Assembly (NCBI GenBank): GCA_900642245.1
Contig: CAAAJI010000019.1
Coordinates: 322,834-386,833 of the forward strand
DNA from: Fragilaria radians
Lineage: Eukaryota; Bacillariophyta; Fragilariophyceae; Fragilariales; Fragilariaceae
Length of the DNA: 64,000 bases
Direction of reading: 5' to 3'
Shown here one piece after another: positions 47,212-58,661 of the stretch (position 1 is the first letter of the stretch; every line of letters begins with the position of its first letter). The translations under genes were made by a program, and so were the position numbers. The notes under the pieces are model-generated. The model was given only the letters and a program-made list of their open reading frames with translations. It did no database searches and was not told the DNA's origin.

Positions 47212-48399
47212 CTACGGCATCATCAGTGGCAGCGGCGCGACATCAGGCAAATTGTAGGCGGTGCATTTTGTCAGTTGAACTGATGTTTGCAACTTTTTGC
47301 TCTCTGGTATGATCTTTGGAATGCTTTCGAAGTATATGGTGGAATTATCTTCTTCGTAGTGCTTTAAAAGAAGTAACATATGGCTCTTGAAGTCATCAAT
47401 ATCTTTAAGTAAAGGTGCAAAAGGTGAATTCGTGGGAATATCTGGCATGGATCCCCCGCCTTTAGACTTCATATCGAGGCTTTTCTTTGCCTCTTGTAAT
47501 GTAGCTATAGCACATCCGTAATCCATTGATTCCCATAATCCTCGAGAGTGAAAATAATGGGTTAGAGCCCTTAGGAGACCAATTTGGATGTTAATGAAAT
47601 TAAATAAATCCTTATCCAAGCGCCCAAGCATCTCCGAAGGATTCTTTCTCATGATTATTAGAAAGGTCTCAAGACGTTCTGTTACGCCGAGGCATAATTT
47701 GGCAATCAGGGAGTAATTCGGGATTCCAGGCTTTTTCAAGACGGTAGCAATGGCCATTTGCTGGCCGTTAGCTAAGAATAATTCCTTGAAGGCTTCACAT
47801 GAAGTGACTGTTGCCTCGATTGGTAATTTTTCAATTTGAAGGTTAGTTCCTTTTGCAATCCATTTTGGCAAATGATCCTTGGCAAGGGACTCGAAGATAC
47901 CAGACGCGACTGCAAATTCTCGTGAAGATGCAGGGAAATCACCTGTCATACTTGATTCTGTTGCACTAATGGTTTTCCCCAGAGCCTGACAGGCACAAGT
48001 CATTACCAAATCAAAGATGAGAGCTTCAGATGCGAAAGGAGACGGTGCACTCTCAACTCCTGACTTCCATTCGAAGATTAGATGCTCGTCCAACCTTGCC
48101 ATTTCAGGTTGCACCTTACAAGTGAGAAGGATTTGATTTATCAGTGGGAGATATTTTGCTGCTTCGTTAAAAACTCTTTCTCCTGAAGTTGGTGTGGCTT
48201 CAAGTGCATCTTTAAGATGTTGTCTAATTGAATCTGAATTCGTCATTTTTCCAAATGTCATAGGATGTCGACCTGATGTTTTGAAAGAGCGTGCGAAAGA
48301 AACTGTTTTTGTCATGGTTGGTACGCGAAAACGATAAACTGCAGATGCCAGACGCGTTGCACAATCTGGATGCTTCAATTTATCATCGCCAACTTTCAT
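47212..48399 (-). CDS. BRO1-domain protein, copy C (mosaic)
   Basis: 395-aa intact BRO1-domain frame, ATG 48399 (MKVGDDKLKHPDCATRL). The C-terminal half is almost the same as copies A and B. The N-terminal half (DNA 47890-48399) has many replacements, including synonymous changes. A second diverged patch lies around 47510-47660 (for example SMDYGCAIATLQ against SMEKGCAIAMLQ). Alternation of near-identical and diverged patches points to gene conversion. Same presumed BROX-like ESCRT adaptor role; open frame and conserved motifs suggest it is functional. Confidence 0.75.
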   Translation of the reverse strand: MKVGDDKLKHPDCATRLASAVYRFRVPTMTKTVSFARSFKTSGRHPMTFGKMTNSDSIRQHLKDALEATPTSGERVFNEAAKYLPLINQILLTCKVQPEMARLDEHLIFEWKSGVESAPSPFASEALIFDLVMTCACQALGKTISATESSMTGDFPASSREFAVASGIFESLAKDHLPKWIAKGTNLQIEKLPIEATVTSCEAFKELFLANGQQMAIATVLKKPGIPNYSLIAKLCLGVTERLETFLIIMRKNPSEMLGRLDKDLFNFINIQIGLLRALTHYFHSRGLWESMDYGCAIATLQEAKKSLDMKSKGGGSMPDIPTNSPFAPLLKDIDDFKSHMLLLLKHYEEDNSTIYFESIPKIIPESKKLQTSVQLTKCTAYNLPDVAPLPLMMP

Positions 48400-49554
48400 G
48401 AGATACTTGATGGTTTTTCTTTACCAGACTTTTTTATGGTTGGTTAAGCTAACGAAATAAATTAGGTCAGACATGCCATGTGTCGACGGTTCCTTTTTTT
48501 CAGGTGTTAAAAATTCCGTACTATGTCGTTACATGATTACAATACCACAAGCGTTGCGTCCATGTGGCATGTACAATGTGTCATTGCAAAAAACATTTTT
48601 CTTATTCTAAAGGTCATGGTTAAAAATGTACAATAAAGAATAGAACCATATGATGCAAGAAATTAGTAATCTATTTGTTAGGAATTCAGAGTATGGGGTA
48701 ATGACATTTTAATATCAGACGTAGGAATCTTGCTAGGTCCATTTCTTAGGATATTGGGACACGCCATCTTGAAAGTGTCAGAAGCAATTTTGTTTCCTAT
48801 TGATGAGCCTTTACATTTATAATGTCCCCATTGAAGTGGCACAATAGTACACGGCATCTGATCATTAGCAATTAGCTTGATGCCATAGTATTCCAATTTA
48901 ATTCCATTGATTTGGCAATAATAAAGAACTCCCATGTAAAAGGATCAAATAAATCTTGTGTCCTGGAAATGGATGGCATTTCAATAAGGTATTGAGTTTC
49001 CTGAACACCTCTCATGTCTAAATTTTCCTTTGGAATATCAAAATTTGAAAAAAATACATTCAGAAGTAATTGATAATGGCATAATTGAGTTATTCGTCTA
49101 TGCTGAGATTATTTCTTGCTGTTGTCATGCCATCTGAACTTTAATCTTAATAAATATATGTCTTGAAAGCAAATAGAAAAATTCTTGTCATAGATCTTGT
49201 GGTTCAGTTACACTCAAAAAATATCAATTAGTGACTTTGAAGGTGTCTGATTTCAATTGGAATTGTATCAGCATGCAAGGTAGCAATTTTATCATTGAAG
49301 TTCAAGATGTCCACTAAATAGATGGCGGTCAATAAGCATGCCACTTAAAGTAGATGACTTGGAATGCTCACCAACATTATCAGTGTATTATGACATATTG
49401 ACTTGCTGTGCTTACCTTCAGATTTCTTACAACGAACTAGCAGAGTTGAGTAAACTCTATCATTTTTGCCCGTGAAATCTTTTAAAAGTATGACAAAATG
49501 ACATTGAAATTTATTCCTTGTTTTTTTTTCGTTGATACTAGTCATTGATAACAC
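48400..49554. other. Intergenic region between the array and the protease-like gene
   Basis: 1.15 kb, A+T-rich. A minus-strand stretch (48678 to about 49020) reads as protein-like in two frames (LIANDQMPCTIVPLQWGHYK; MPSISRTQDLFDPFTWE) but is not recognised and is broken, so it may be an old gene relic. Confidence 0.4.
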
Positions 49555-50719
49555 ATGGGCTATTTGTGTTTACACTTGGTCCTATCAATCTTGCTGAATT
49601 TAGATCGAGCTCAATTCCTGCATAAAGCTCTACTCTCTGGTTACGCTTCATTCTCGTTTTTGTGGATTACTCCTAGTGGGTATCGCGATGAAGAAAGACA
49701 CGAAGGACAAGGAGGAATATCTTCTTTCATTACCTCCTCATCGTCGTCCAACTCTGTTACCAAAATTCCAATAGAATCCTGTTTTGGGGGTACTTCCTGC
49801 GTTCAAATTAGGGTTTCCGACGACGAAGGAGTCGTCAGAGTTTACCAGGCAGCAATAGATACAGGATCACCTTATTTGATCCTTGGAACGTCCTTTACAC
49901 GAGAAGGAACAAGGTCCCGTTATCTTCAACTGACTCCATCGGGATATCCACCCACGGAAGAAATCTATGGATCAGGATCAGGCTTTCTGGATTGGAAGAA
50001 GGCATCTGTAAATTGGGTTCGAAGTTTTGGTACAAGATTACGATTTGGAAATGATAAGACTTTGTTGGGGTTGATGGATAGTGCTCTAGAAGTCGAAGCA
50101 GGTGGGACATTATTAGGATTGGTGAAACATCCCAATCCACCCAGACAAAAGGATTGTTATCGGCCCACATGGTTAGAGCAAGTACGCTTCGAAGACGGAA
50201 CTGAAGTTAGATCATTTTCCATCAGTGGAGATTACATCGTACTATCCAATAAATCTCTCATGAAATGGCAAACTCCACAGATACCACTTATGGATTTGCG
50301 ACCCCTTGGAGACTTTATTGAACACTATGCTTTCTCTATCAAGGACTTTCTTGGATGGATTGTCGGTTACCTCGGAAGACCTGAAAGGGCGTCCTATAGT
50401 TGCTGTCCTAGATACTGGTTTGACAGGATGTCTGGTTGATCAACCGCTCTGGGATATTTTGACGGATGAGTTTGAAGTCGATCCTCGAAAAATTCGACTA
50501 GCCACAATTCGTGCAGAAGATAAAAGGCATCACCAGATAGTCGAATTTACAAGCGGTCGAGGATTCAATAATTTGTTTTACGTCGCACCCATATATCTAG
50601 ACTGGTTTTACGATCAACTCCCTGCGCCACCATATGTCATTGTTTTGGGTGAAACTTTTCTGGGCCAGGGAAAACTAACCGTGGACATAGAAGACAGATT
50701 AGTCTCGTTTGAGATATGA
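49555..50719 (+). CDS. Putative aspartic protease with two DTG motifs (apparent frameshift)
   Basis: Secretory or organellar aspartyl protease-like protein. Seen: a hydrophobic N-terminus (MGYLCLHLVLSILLNLDRAQ) that fits a signal peptide; first catalytic motif AAIDTGSPYLILG (Asp102); second motif VAVLDTGLTGCLV; and a hydrophobic VIVLGETFLGQGKLTVD stretch near the end, as in pepsin-fold second lobes. The frame changes between about 50340 and 50355: frame 1 reads YAFSIKDF and then loses sense, while the frame one base over reads LDGLSVTSEDLKGRPIVAVL. One extra T in the TTTCTT run would explain it, giving a 387-aa product. It is unlike standard A1 pepsins (no DTGSSxLW), so family placement is tentative. 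Convergent with the phosphatase gene. Confidence 0.6.
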
Positions 50720-50787
50720 TTTGAGAATTAATTAAAAGTTTACATATTAGATTAATTGCTTGCTCTTTCAGGTATTGATTTCTGTGT

Positions 50788-52394
50788 TTAATCCTTAATA
50801 TAGTATTGATTCACAAAATACGCATAATCCATACCACCCGGGGGAAGAACTACATCCTCCTTGTAAACAACATTGTGGTCACTTTCCTGGCCAGTGTGAA
50901 CCCAATCCCATCGTGCGTGAGTTCGATTACATATTTCAAGAAGGCCGTACCCATAAATCGTTCCATCTCGAACATGAACCCACGCTTCTGGTTCATCGTG
51001 CAGAAATTCTGCCTTGGCTGCTCTCCCTCCTGCGCCCATAACAATATGAATCGGACCAGTCTTCGTGACGTTGCCAAATGCGACAGGCTTTGTTCGGAGA
51101 TACGCGTGAATGTGACCGTTGAAAATTAGGTTCACCTTGTGCTTGACAAACAACGGTTCAATGTGTTCCCGCATTTTCATTAATTGTGTATCCTTTTGAT
51201 GAACTTCAAACGTGTTATAGATTGGGACGTGGTAAGTGACAATTAGCCATGGTGTTTGGCGTCGGTTGACTGTTTCCAATTCCCTCAATAGCCATTCATA
51301 CTGTTTGGATCCAGGTCAAGGGATGAATAACTGTTTAGAAAAATTTGATGCGTCCTACCATAGCGAAATGCATAATAAGCATTTCCAAATTCATAATCGA
51401 GAGGATATGGGGGACGATCCATATTTAGAGGACCGGTGGGTCCGTTGTAAATTCCTAATTGTGCCGGTTGAATCCTTGGCATTCGAAACCTCGTTTCGTA
51501 GGAGAGAAAAATATCACTTCCTTTATCTGCCTTATCAATGTCGTGATTGCCTGGCGTTACATGCAAGGGAACGGATTCAACAAGAGCGTAATCATCCAAA
51601 AAGTCCAAGAAGGTGTCCCAACGATGATGATCCGAATCAGGGTAGGCAAGATCTCCAGCAAGAATTATGGAATCAATGACGTTACCGTGATGCCGTCTTA
51701 AGTGGTCCAACGTTTCTTCTGAATGGAGAAACTGACCAATGTCACCAATTACTGCTAATTTTTGACTTCCATGTCCAACTTTAGCCATTGTGGAAAACGA
51801 TCGAACTTTATTAGGATCTGGACATTTGCATTGCCTTGAATCGTACGGTTGCGGTGTCAAGACTCGATGTGAACCTACAAAATGCCGAGAAAATGTGGCT
51901 TTCAAGTGACGCCTATCCGAATCTTCCGTCTCCTCAAGGTAATCTTCCTCTCGCTCCAACTTAATCATAGCATTATCCTTAAGACGACCGGATTCAAGCT
52001 TTGCTTTCATTTTTAAAAGCTCGTTGACTGTTTCGCGTGTAATACATTTGTAGTAATACGTTGTTCGGGGTCTTAAGCCAGTTATTGTAATATGATGCTG
52101 GTAAGGACTAGAATAATTTTTTTCATTCCTGGGCTGCATGGATGTATAAAATATTGGTTCTTCAGATTCTACCACCAGTTGATCAAGGTTTCGAGGGTTT
52201 TCACCAATGAGAACCGCGCCGTGTATTAACTTTCCGGAATGAGAAGGAATAGAAGCGAAGGAAACAGTCATTGATGAACTTGGGTCAGGGCCCACTGCCA
52301 AGTGCACGTGCCGGATGGAACCATGGCAATCTCGTTGCTTCAATAGTGACGTTACGTAGCGAATAGCCAAGCAACATATTAACAATCTGAACAT
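50788..52394 (-). CDS. Purple acid phosphatase, plant-type (apparent frameshift)
   Basis: Secreted dinuclear-metal phosphoesterase that releases phosphate from esters. Seen: N-terminal signal-like MFRLLICCLAIRYVTSLL; an N-terminal fibronectin-like domain (LRPRTTYYYKC); then all five metal-ligand blocks in order: GDIGQ, GDLAYPDSDHHRWD, GNHD, VTYHVPIY and GHIHAYLRT. The frame breaks at about 51314: the upstream frame ends after SSLDLD, while the next frame continues GSKQYEWLLRELET, the family's usual DPGSKQYEWL. One missing base in a short C/G run explains it. Both halves are otherwise intact, about 535 aa in total, so assembly error or a very recent mutation is likely. Confidence 0.85.
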
Positions 52395-53174
52395 GATTTG
52401 GATGCAAAGTGAGACTCGTGGAGTCTTCAGGTATGATTCAGAACGAATTTCGTACTAGATTCAAGAGATTCAGACGGGTTAGTATTTGACTTTCTCGTTC
52501 CGTCAGAAAAAAAAACACAGCTCTGCCAAATTTATTATCGAGGAAAATAGTGCTACTAAAATGTATGTCACTTTTACCTATACCCTTGACACTTCAGGGG
52601 TTAGAATTTTTATTAATTTGATGAAGAGCTCACACTCAGTCAGTGGGGATGTTGTAAGAGAGATGCGGAAATATATAGATGCTTTAACCATTGCTGTCTT
52701 CAAGGAAGCAATGAAAGTCATTGCGTTGGCACAGAGACTCATGTTTATCTTAAAATCTGAATGAAATCTAAAAGCAGAAATAGCTTTTTGTCTTGACATT
52801 GTCACTGCGGATTCAGAAAAATGGATTAGGATCAATAGATGTATTATGTATTTTTGACCATCCACTCTATTCTAGATTGAAAAGCCAGAGAAGGGGTCAC
52901 TGTATCCAATTGCATAGTTAAGAATTTGAACAATGAGACTTATGAGAACTATAGTCTGAATTGAATATAGTGCATATGAATTGAATAAATTCTTCTGATA
53001 TCTTCTTAGGATTTAATGATGAGCCGATCAATGAATACCTTGGGTATCTTTCCAATGACAAATCGTCCCGAAGCTAGGGGGAAAAAAGAAAAGGTCATCA
53101 AGAGTAACGTAGTTTTAACAGTAATTTAATTCAGGTATAGAGTGTCAAAAAAGGGTGTTCACATTACGACGAAC
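52395..53174. other. Divergent intergenic region, phosphatase / OGG1
   Basis: 780 bp holding both promoters. A 92-codon frame at 52486-52764 has no motif and is not called. An unspliced upstream OGG1 exon could lie near 53135, where TTAATTCAG gives a possible acceptor. Confidence 0.4.
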
Positions 53175-54624
53175 ATGAAGCGACGTTCACCAGCACAGCA
53201 AGCCAAGGCTCCTGTGAGGACTTCCAAACGACTCTTCTCTGATAATCCAAATATTAAGATAGAAGTAATAAATGGATCCTGCCAATTGCGACCAGTGATA
53301 AAGGATTTCACCTTGAATCCTTCCATCACAAAGGAAATCCCACAAACTCCACTCGATAAACGCTCCAAACTTACCCACGGAGTGAAAGAGTTGTCGAAAA
53401 CATTAACTCCGAGATCTGAAAGTAATGGAAATTCTCTTTTGGTCACTCCAAAAACAACCAAACAATCGATGATGCAGCATGTGGATCGAAATGAGTATCA
53501 CGATCTGAAGGTATCTCCCAACGAGTTTAGGCCTTCTGCCACTTTGACCACAGGGCAATGTTTTCATTGGAAGGATATCTCTGAAAGAAGTCAACTATCA
53601 ACACCACAATCAGCCTGGGGAGTTCATAATGCTAAGGACTGGGTTGGGATTTTACGATTGTCGGAAATGGAATCCTTGGTCATTTCAATTCATGAGAAAG
53701 AAGATACGACCATGTATCGAGTTCTGCACGGTTCAACAACATTACCTCACGAAAAGATCCTACGCGATTATTTGCAGTTAGACTACGCAATGGTTCCGCT
53801 ATACGCTACATGGTCTAGACAAGACCCCAAACGCTTGTCCCGAATTGCGAAGTGTATACCTGGTGTTCGTCTTGTAAAACAAGATCCATGGGAATGTCTC
53901 GTCAGTTTTATTTGTTCCAGCAATAACAACATACCACGGATTACTAAAATCCTTACGTCCTTAAGAGAGAATTACGGCAAACCTTTGATGGATTTTACGG
54001 AGATGGAAGGAACTACCACAACATTGTTTTCGTTTCCCAGTTTAGAGGAACTGCATTCGAAGGCAACAGAGCAAGACTTGCGATCATTGATTGGAATGGG
54101 ATACCGAGCCAAATATATCATGTCCACTATGCGGATATTGAAATCTTTGGGAGGAGAACAATACTTACATGATATGCGAAGACTTACCGATCCCTTTGAG
54201 GTTCAAGAGCGATTGTTGCAATTTCCCGGTGTAGGCCGGAAGGTTGCAGATTGTATCGCTCTTTTTTCACTATGTCAGACGGATGCCGTGCCCGTAGACA
54301 CGCATGTTTGGAATGTTTGTCGACGAGACTATGACCCCAAGGGCATCTTTCGAACTGTGAAAAGCATAACGCCCACCATTTATCGTCAGGTGGGGGATGT
54401 CTTTCGTTCTCAGTTTCAACCTCATGCTGGGTGGGCCCATTCCTTACTCTTTGTAGCAGAACTTCCAAGCTTCCAGCCAGTCCTAGATGATGAACTGCGA
54501 ATAGATATCGATAAGGTAACTATTATGTTTTATCCTATCTTTTGATCCCTTGACACCTGAATCCTCATGCCTTTTGAATGTACAGTTCCGCAAAGATGAG
54601 AAAAAACGGAGAAATGCAAAGTGA
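53175..54624 (+). CDS. OGG1: 8-oxoguanine DNA glycosylase/AP lyase
   Basis: Base-excision repair enzyme that removes 8-oxoguanine, nuclear or organellar. Exon 1 is 53175-54515; a 70-bp GT-AG intron follows; exon 2 is 54586-54624. The product is 459 aa. Seen: TGQCFHW, the conserved N-terminal site; SNNNIPRITKI; helix-hairpin-helix FPGVGRKVADCIAL with catalytic Lys356; and VPVDTHVW with Asp375, 19 residues after the Lys as in human OGG1. The last exon adds FRKDEKKRRNAK, a basic tail that may be a nuclear signal. Without splicing the frame would end VTIMFYPIF. The start at 53175 (MKRRSPAQQAK) is the first in-frame ATG; the N-terminus is basic and Thr/Ser-rich. Convergent with the PfkB gene. Confidence 0.92.
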
Positions 54625-54811
54625 TTTTACATATAATAAGAGGTAGGGACATCTCAGCATGGATAATGCATACGACAAGAGAATTTTGATACTGTGGCGA
54701 AACAACTAGATAATCAGTAGACAACACTGCTTCATGTTTCAAATCATTCTAACTATTCTGAATTATTTGGCTTCCAACAATTATCTTCCAACTGACAATA
54801 TCCAATATATG

Positions 54812-55888
54812 CTATAAGTTTTTGGTGCGGTCTACAAAGCTGTGGATATCAGATAGTAACGAAGGTACACTTGCCCCTCTGTTTAAAACGCTACATGTTG
54901 CCACAGAGCAACCCCACAGCAATCCAGATTGAATACAAGCCACAGGCCAGGTATCCATTCCGAAGGAATCATTCGTTTTCCTCCACTCCCAAATCGCATA
55001 TAAGAATCCGGATACGAATGCATCACCAGCTCCAGTTGTATCCACGGGTGTAACTTCCACAGCTGCCTGCCTCACTTCAATTTTTCCGTCACGAACAGCG
55101 ACGGCTCCATCTTTTCCGAGTGTGATGATAATCCAAGTATTTTTATTGAGTTCTGAAAAGTACTTTGTCCAATCATCTCTAGTTTTGCCCTTTGTAATAT
55201 ATTGTGCTTCCGTTTCGTTCATGATGAAGAAATCCAGTAGCATCATGACGTCGCGCAAGCCTCCCTCCCACAAACCAGAGGCATCGTATTGAGGTACAAG
55301 GCTTATAACAACCCTAGATTCTGGAGCGATACGATTCCGTTCTTCTTTCAAGTGTTGGAGTTCTCCCATCAACTTACCATCCCAAAAACCCTCCATATTG
55401 TAATATCCAGCCAAATGAACATGTATGTGAGACGCCGAATCCTGACTCATTTTGGAATAGTCCACATGAGATGCCTGAAATCCCTGTACACATCCAGAAT
55501 GAGTCAAAAAGCTACGGTCTCCTCCCTTTGTCACAATTACAACACAATGGCCCGTTGAACTCATAGTGGTAGGATCTTGACCAGATGGTACGCAATTCCA
55601 AAATTGATACCCATGTCGTGTAGCATGGTGCAGCATAAGATTACCATACTCATCGTTGGGATTAATCACGGTGTGTAAGTGAATAGTACTATCCAGCTGA
55701 AACGACTGCAAATGAGTCGCTGTATTCGTAGCCGAACCGCCCGCCATACTCTGAATAGGACGTACCAAACGGACATCACCGCCGATTTCAGGTATACTAC
55801 CATCTTCATCTGTATAACATAGCAAGTCTACGAATGCGTCTCCTATAACATGAAACGAAACCAATGTATTTAGTGCGTCCTGTTTCAT
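54812..55888 (-). CDS. PfkB-family carbohydrate/nucleoside kinase
   Basis: Ribokinase/adenosine kinase-superfamily enzyme, 358 aa, single exon. Seen: N-terminal VIGDAFVDLLC; the first PfkB signature region MAGGSATNTATHLQSF; NETEAQYITKG; WIIITLGKDGAVAV; and the second signature DTTGAGDAFVSGFLYA with the catalytic Asp of GAGD. The substrate cannot be decided from sequence; ribose, adenosine, fructose or 2-keto-3-deoxygluconate are all possible in this family. ATG 55888 (MKQDALNTLVSFHVIGD) is first in frame. It ends 187 bp from the end of OGG1 (tail-to-tail). Confidence 0.88.
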   Translation of the reverse strand: MKQDALNTLVSFHVIGDAFVDLLCYTDEDGSIPEIGGDVRLVRPIQSMAGGSATNTATHLQSFQLDSTIHLHTVINPNDEYGNLMLHHATRHGYQFWNCVPSGQDPTTMSSTGHCVVIVTKGGDRSFLTHSGCVQGFQASHVDYSKMSQDSASHIHVHLAGYYNMEGFWDGKLMGELQHLKEERNRIAPESRVVISLVPQYDASGLWEGGLRDVMMLLDFFIMNETEAQYITKGKTRDDWTKYFSELNKNTWIIITLGKDGAVAVRDGKIEVRQAAVEVTPVDTTGAGDAFVSGFLYAIWEWRKTNDSFGMDTWPVACIQSGLLWGCSVATCSVLNRGASVPSLLSDIHSFVDRTKNL

Positions 55889-56036
55889 AGTTTGTGTTGT
55901 GTCCCCCCCGACAACGCAACAAAAGAACCGGAAATGAACAAAACCGTCAAGAAAATAAACAATTTTTTTCCCAAGTCGTGAAAAAATAATTTGACATACA
56001 GCGAAAACGTATTTTTCCCACTGCTTATTAAACTGG

Positions 56037-57930
56037 TTAAACTGCAGTTATTAACCCTTTGATTCTATAAATACATCCAAACCATCTTCTTATGTACTCT
56101 GTTTTAAAACCTTGGTCCTGTGGTGCAAGATGTGCCTTTTGTTTCCTTGTGTGATAAGAATTGTTTCTGATTCTGATGTGACAAAATGATGCTCTGGTAT
56201 GGTGTTTTGTCGTGCAAATTCTTAAACCTTGTATTAGTAGTGGCAATGATGATTTCCTGACCCAGGAATATATCAATTTTCTTCGAGTTCATTTTTTAAT
56301 AACGCTTTCTAATTTCTACATATTCTTGTCTACTCCTGCAACGTTGTTAATATGAATCTTCAAGTCTTTGCCTCATTTTAGCTATTATGTGGGGTCATTC
56401 CCTTGCTTTGTATTTCTGGTTGTGTGGCTTATTCTCTTGTGTAGATTGAGTGGGATTCTCTCTATGTGTTGTATTCGTATATTTTTTTCTGGAATATCTT
56501 CTTCATTTTTTGTGTGTGCTAGTGTGTTGATGTTTCTTCTTCGTTTCTGCTAGTGCCATTTTCCATATGGTTTATGTAAAATCATTGTTGTCGTTTGGGA
56601 TGTGTCTTAGTCAGGCCTCTAGTGACAAATTTGACAAAATTTGAATTGAGTTTACTGACTTGCTCAATGATTGCCTCCAATATGACTTGATATTCTTCAA
56701 CGATTAGAGTACATTTCTCAAGTTAACAATAATATTTCTGTATTCCTGCTTTTAACAATACTGGCCTTCAATTGTTTGCTTGTTCATGACTGGATTGGGG
56801 CGATTGGACGGTGTTATTTCCGTTGTAAATGGAGTGGTGACTAATGAAGTCTTCTTTATCTTTATCTCTTCAATATCCACTCTTAAGATTAAGGAAGTAC
56901 TGTGCGCCGTGTAGGAATCAGAAAAGTTTGAAAAGTTGTCCCTAGCAAGATGACCCATCTATCCCGGGACACTCTCGAACTGTTGTGTATTGCCAGGATA
57001 AAATACCTTGCACCAATGTTTTATTTTGTCCTTAATCTTTGCCCTAGCACTGTTGAAAAACTTTTTTGGTGTGATTGCCTTCATCGTTTTGTCAATAAGA
57101 TTAAGTGCAATATGATCTGTGTTGAGTGACAACTTGATTTGATCTTCAAGTTTAAAAAAGGTACCTTGTGATGCATAATTGGCTTTAAAATCCCATGTGG
57201 TTTCCTTTTTACTGTTCATATATTCAAGTGCTGCTTGAAATTGGAATGGCCCAAAAACGACAGCTTAGCAATTACCTTTATTTCTGATAGCATGGCGCGT
57301 ACTGGTTTAGTTTGAGTCCATATCCTCCTGTGTAATGATTATCGGTTCAATGCGGGATGTTTTGAAGTCTGAACGGTGGATTATTGAGTTTGGTCTGGCT
57401 TTAATTGAATTCTGCTGTTACAACTATGGTGGCATATTTGCGATGCAAGTGTTTTTGGATTAATGTAGTCTTAAACCAATGAGTTTAGTATACTCCTCTG
57501 TAAAGAAATCTAACACTTTCTTGTCTTGCTTTAAAACGTCTTTTTGCTAATCTCTTTGATTCGATGATTACTCACAACCTTTCCTCTTTGATTGTTGTCT
57601 TATCCTTCAAAAACCTTGGTTTTGCATTCAAATAGTTCTGGTAGAATACTGTTTTTGTTAGGTCAGCAGCTGCGGACTCTTTTAAAGCTTCTCTTTGCTT
57701 GTTCAGGAATTTAATATTGACATTGTTGGATGATAAAACAGTATGTAGAAAAATAACCTGGAGCACTCGGTCTTCTCTTCATCCTTTCTGAAGATAAGTC
57801 AACCTGATTTGGACTTCAGGATCAGACTTCTGACGTTTGGGGCTGAATCTTCTTTGAGGGGTCTCCACAAAGCACTCATCATCCAACTCAGACTTTGTGC
57901 TTGGCAAATCAAATCGGTGAAAACGGTTGA
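56037..57930 (-). pseudogene. Degenerate non-LTR-type element fragment, copy 1
   Basis: On the minus strand: an ORF1-like start (about 57930-57570; RFSPKRQKSDPEVQI, NVNIKFLNKQREALKES), a middle part (56752-57219; NFSNFSDSYTA) and an endonuclease-like relic (56037-56292; IRRWFGCIYRIKGL). Stops and shifts occur throughout. Protein-level similarity to copy 2 in the same order supports one element family. The end nearest the PfkB gene is truncated before any RT domain. Confidence 0.55.
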
Positions 57931-58661
57931 CTTAGGCGCCTAGAAACGAAGACGACCTGGTCAAAACGTTGTGTCATGGGCAACAAGATAATTGTTTGAT
58001 CTATCTTTGATGCGCTATCCTAAACTATCCTAATCACCCGCGCGATAGATACAATGGACATGCGTGCCCTTCAATTAATAAACTTTGTTCTGCGCTATTG
58101 TTTTTCGATATTAAATGTTCTCTTATTTTTTCCATAATTCTGGATCTTGTTCAGCAATACTCTGCTTAATTTTTTCTTTATACATTATTAACTAATCTGA
58201 GCCTTGATCCCTGTTCAAGTTAAGATGTTCTGCAAGAGAAGTTTTCATGACTCGTTAAAAAATGCGGCTGAGCATGCGTCAAAGGCTTTAAATCATTTGT
58301 GTACTAAGTCGATCATTGTCATCTTGAACTTGAGAGCAATATCTTTTTTTTAGCCAATGCTGTTACTTCAATGCTTCCACATTGTCAACCATGTTCGCCA
58401 ATATGCAATTATAGCGGGTGCTCCTTGCCTGCTCCTAGTCCTTGTGGAACTTTTATACGTGCAATAGCACTTTTCTATTCACTACTTATTATGCCTTTTA
58501 GCAAAACATTCCATCCTATTTTGTCTTGTACGTCAAACTTACATCTTGGATTCAGCTTGTAATGATTATAAATTACTGATTCATATCTAATGCAGTAAAC
58601 ACTCTTCATCTTCTATTACTGAAACTAAATTCTTGACTTTGTTGCAAAAAAATCTTGATCC

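Larger units (their letters stand above)
45401..48399. repeat. Segmental tandem duplication, unit C (partial)
   Basis: Third copy of the leader, PDXK and BRO1. Similarity to A and B fades within the BRO1 5' half and stops at the BRO1 start codon. No copia element follows, so this is the outer, incomplete unit. Confidence 0.88.

Noticed and set aside
52486..52764. 92-codon frame upstream of OGG1
   Set aside because: No recognisable motif and no conservation argument; overlaps the promoter region.
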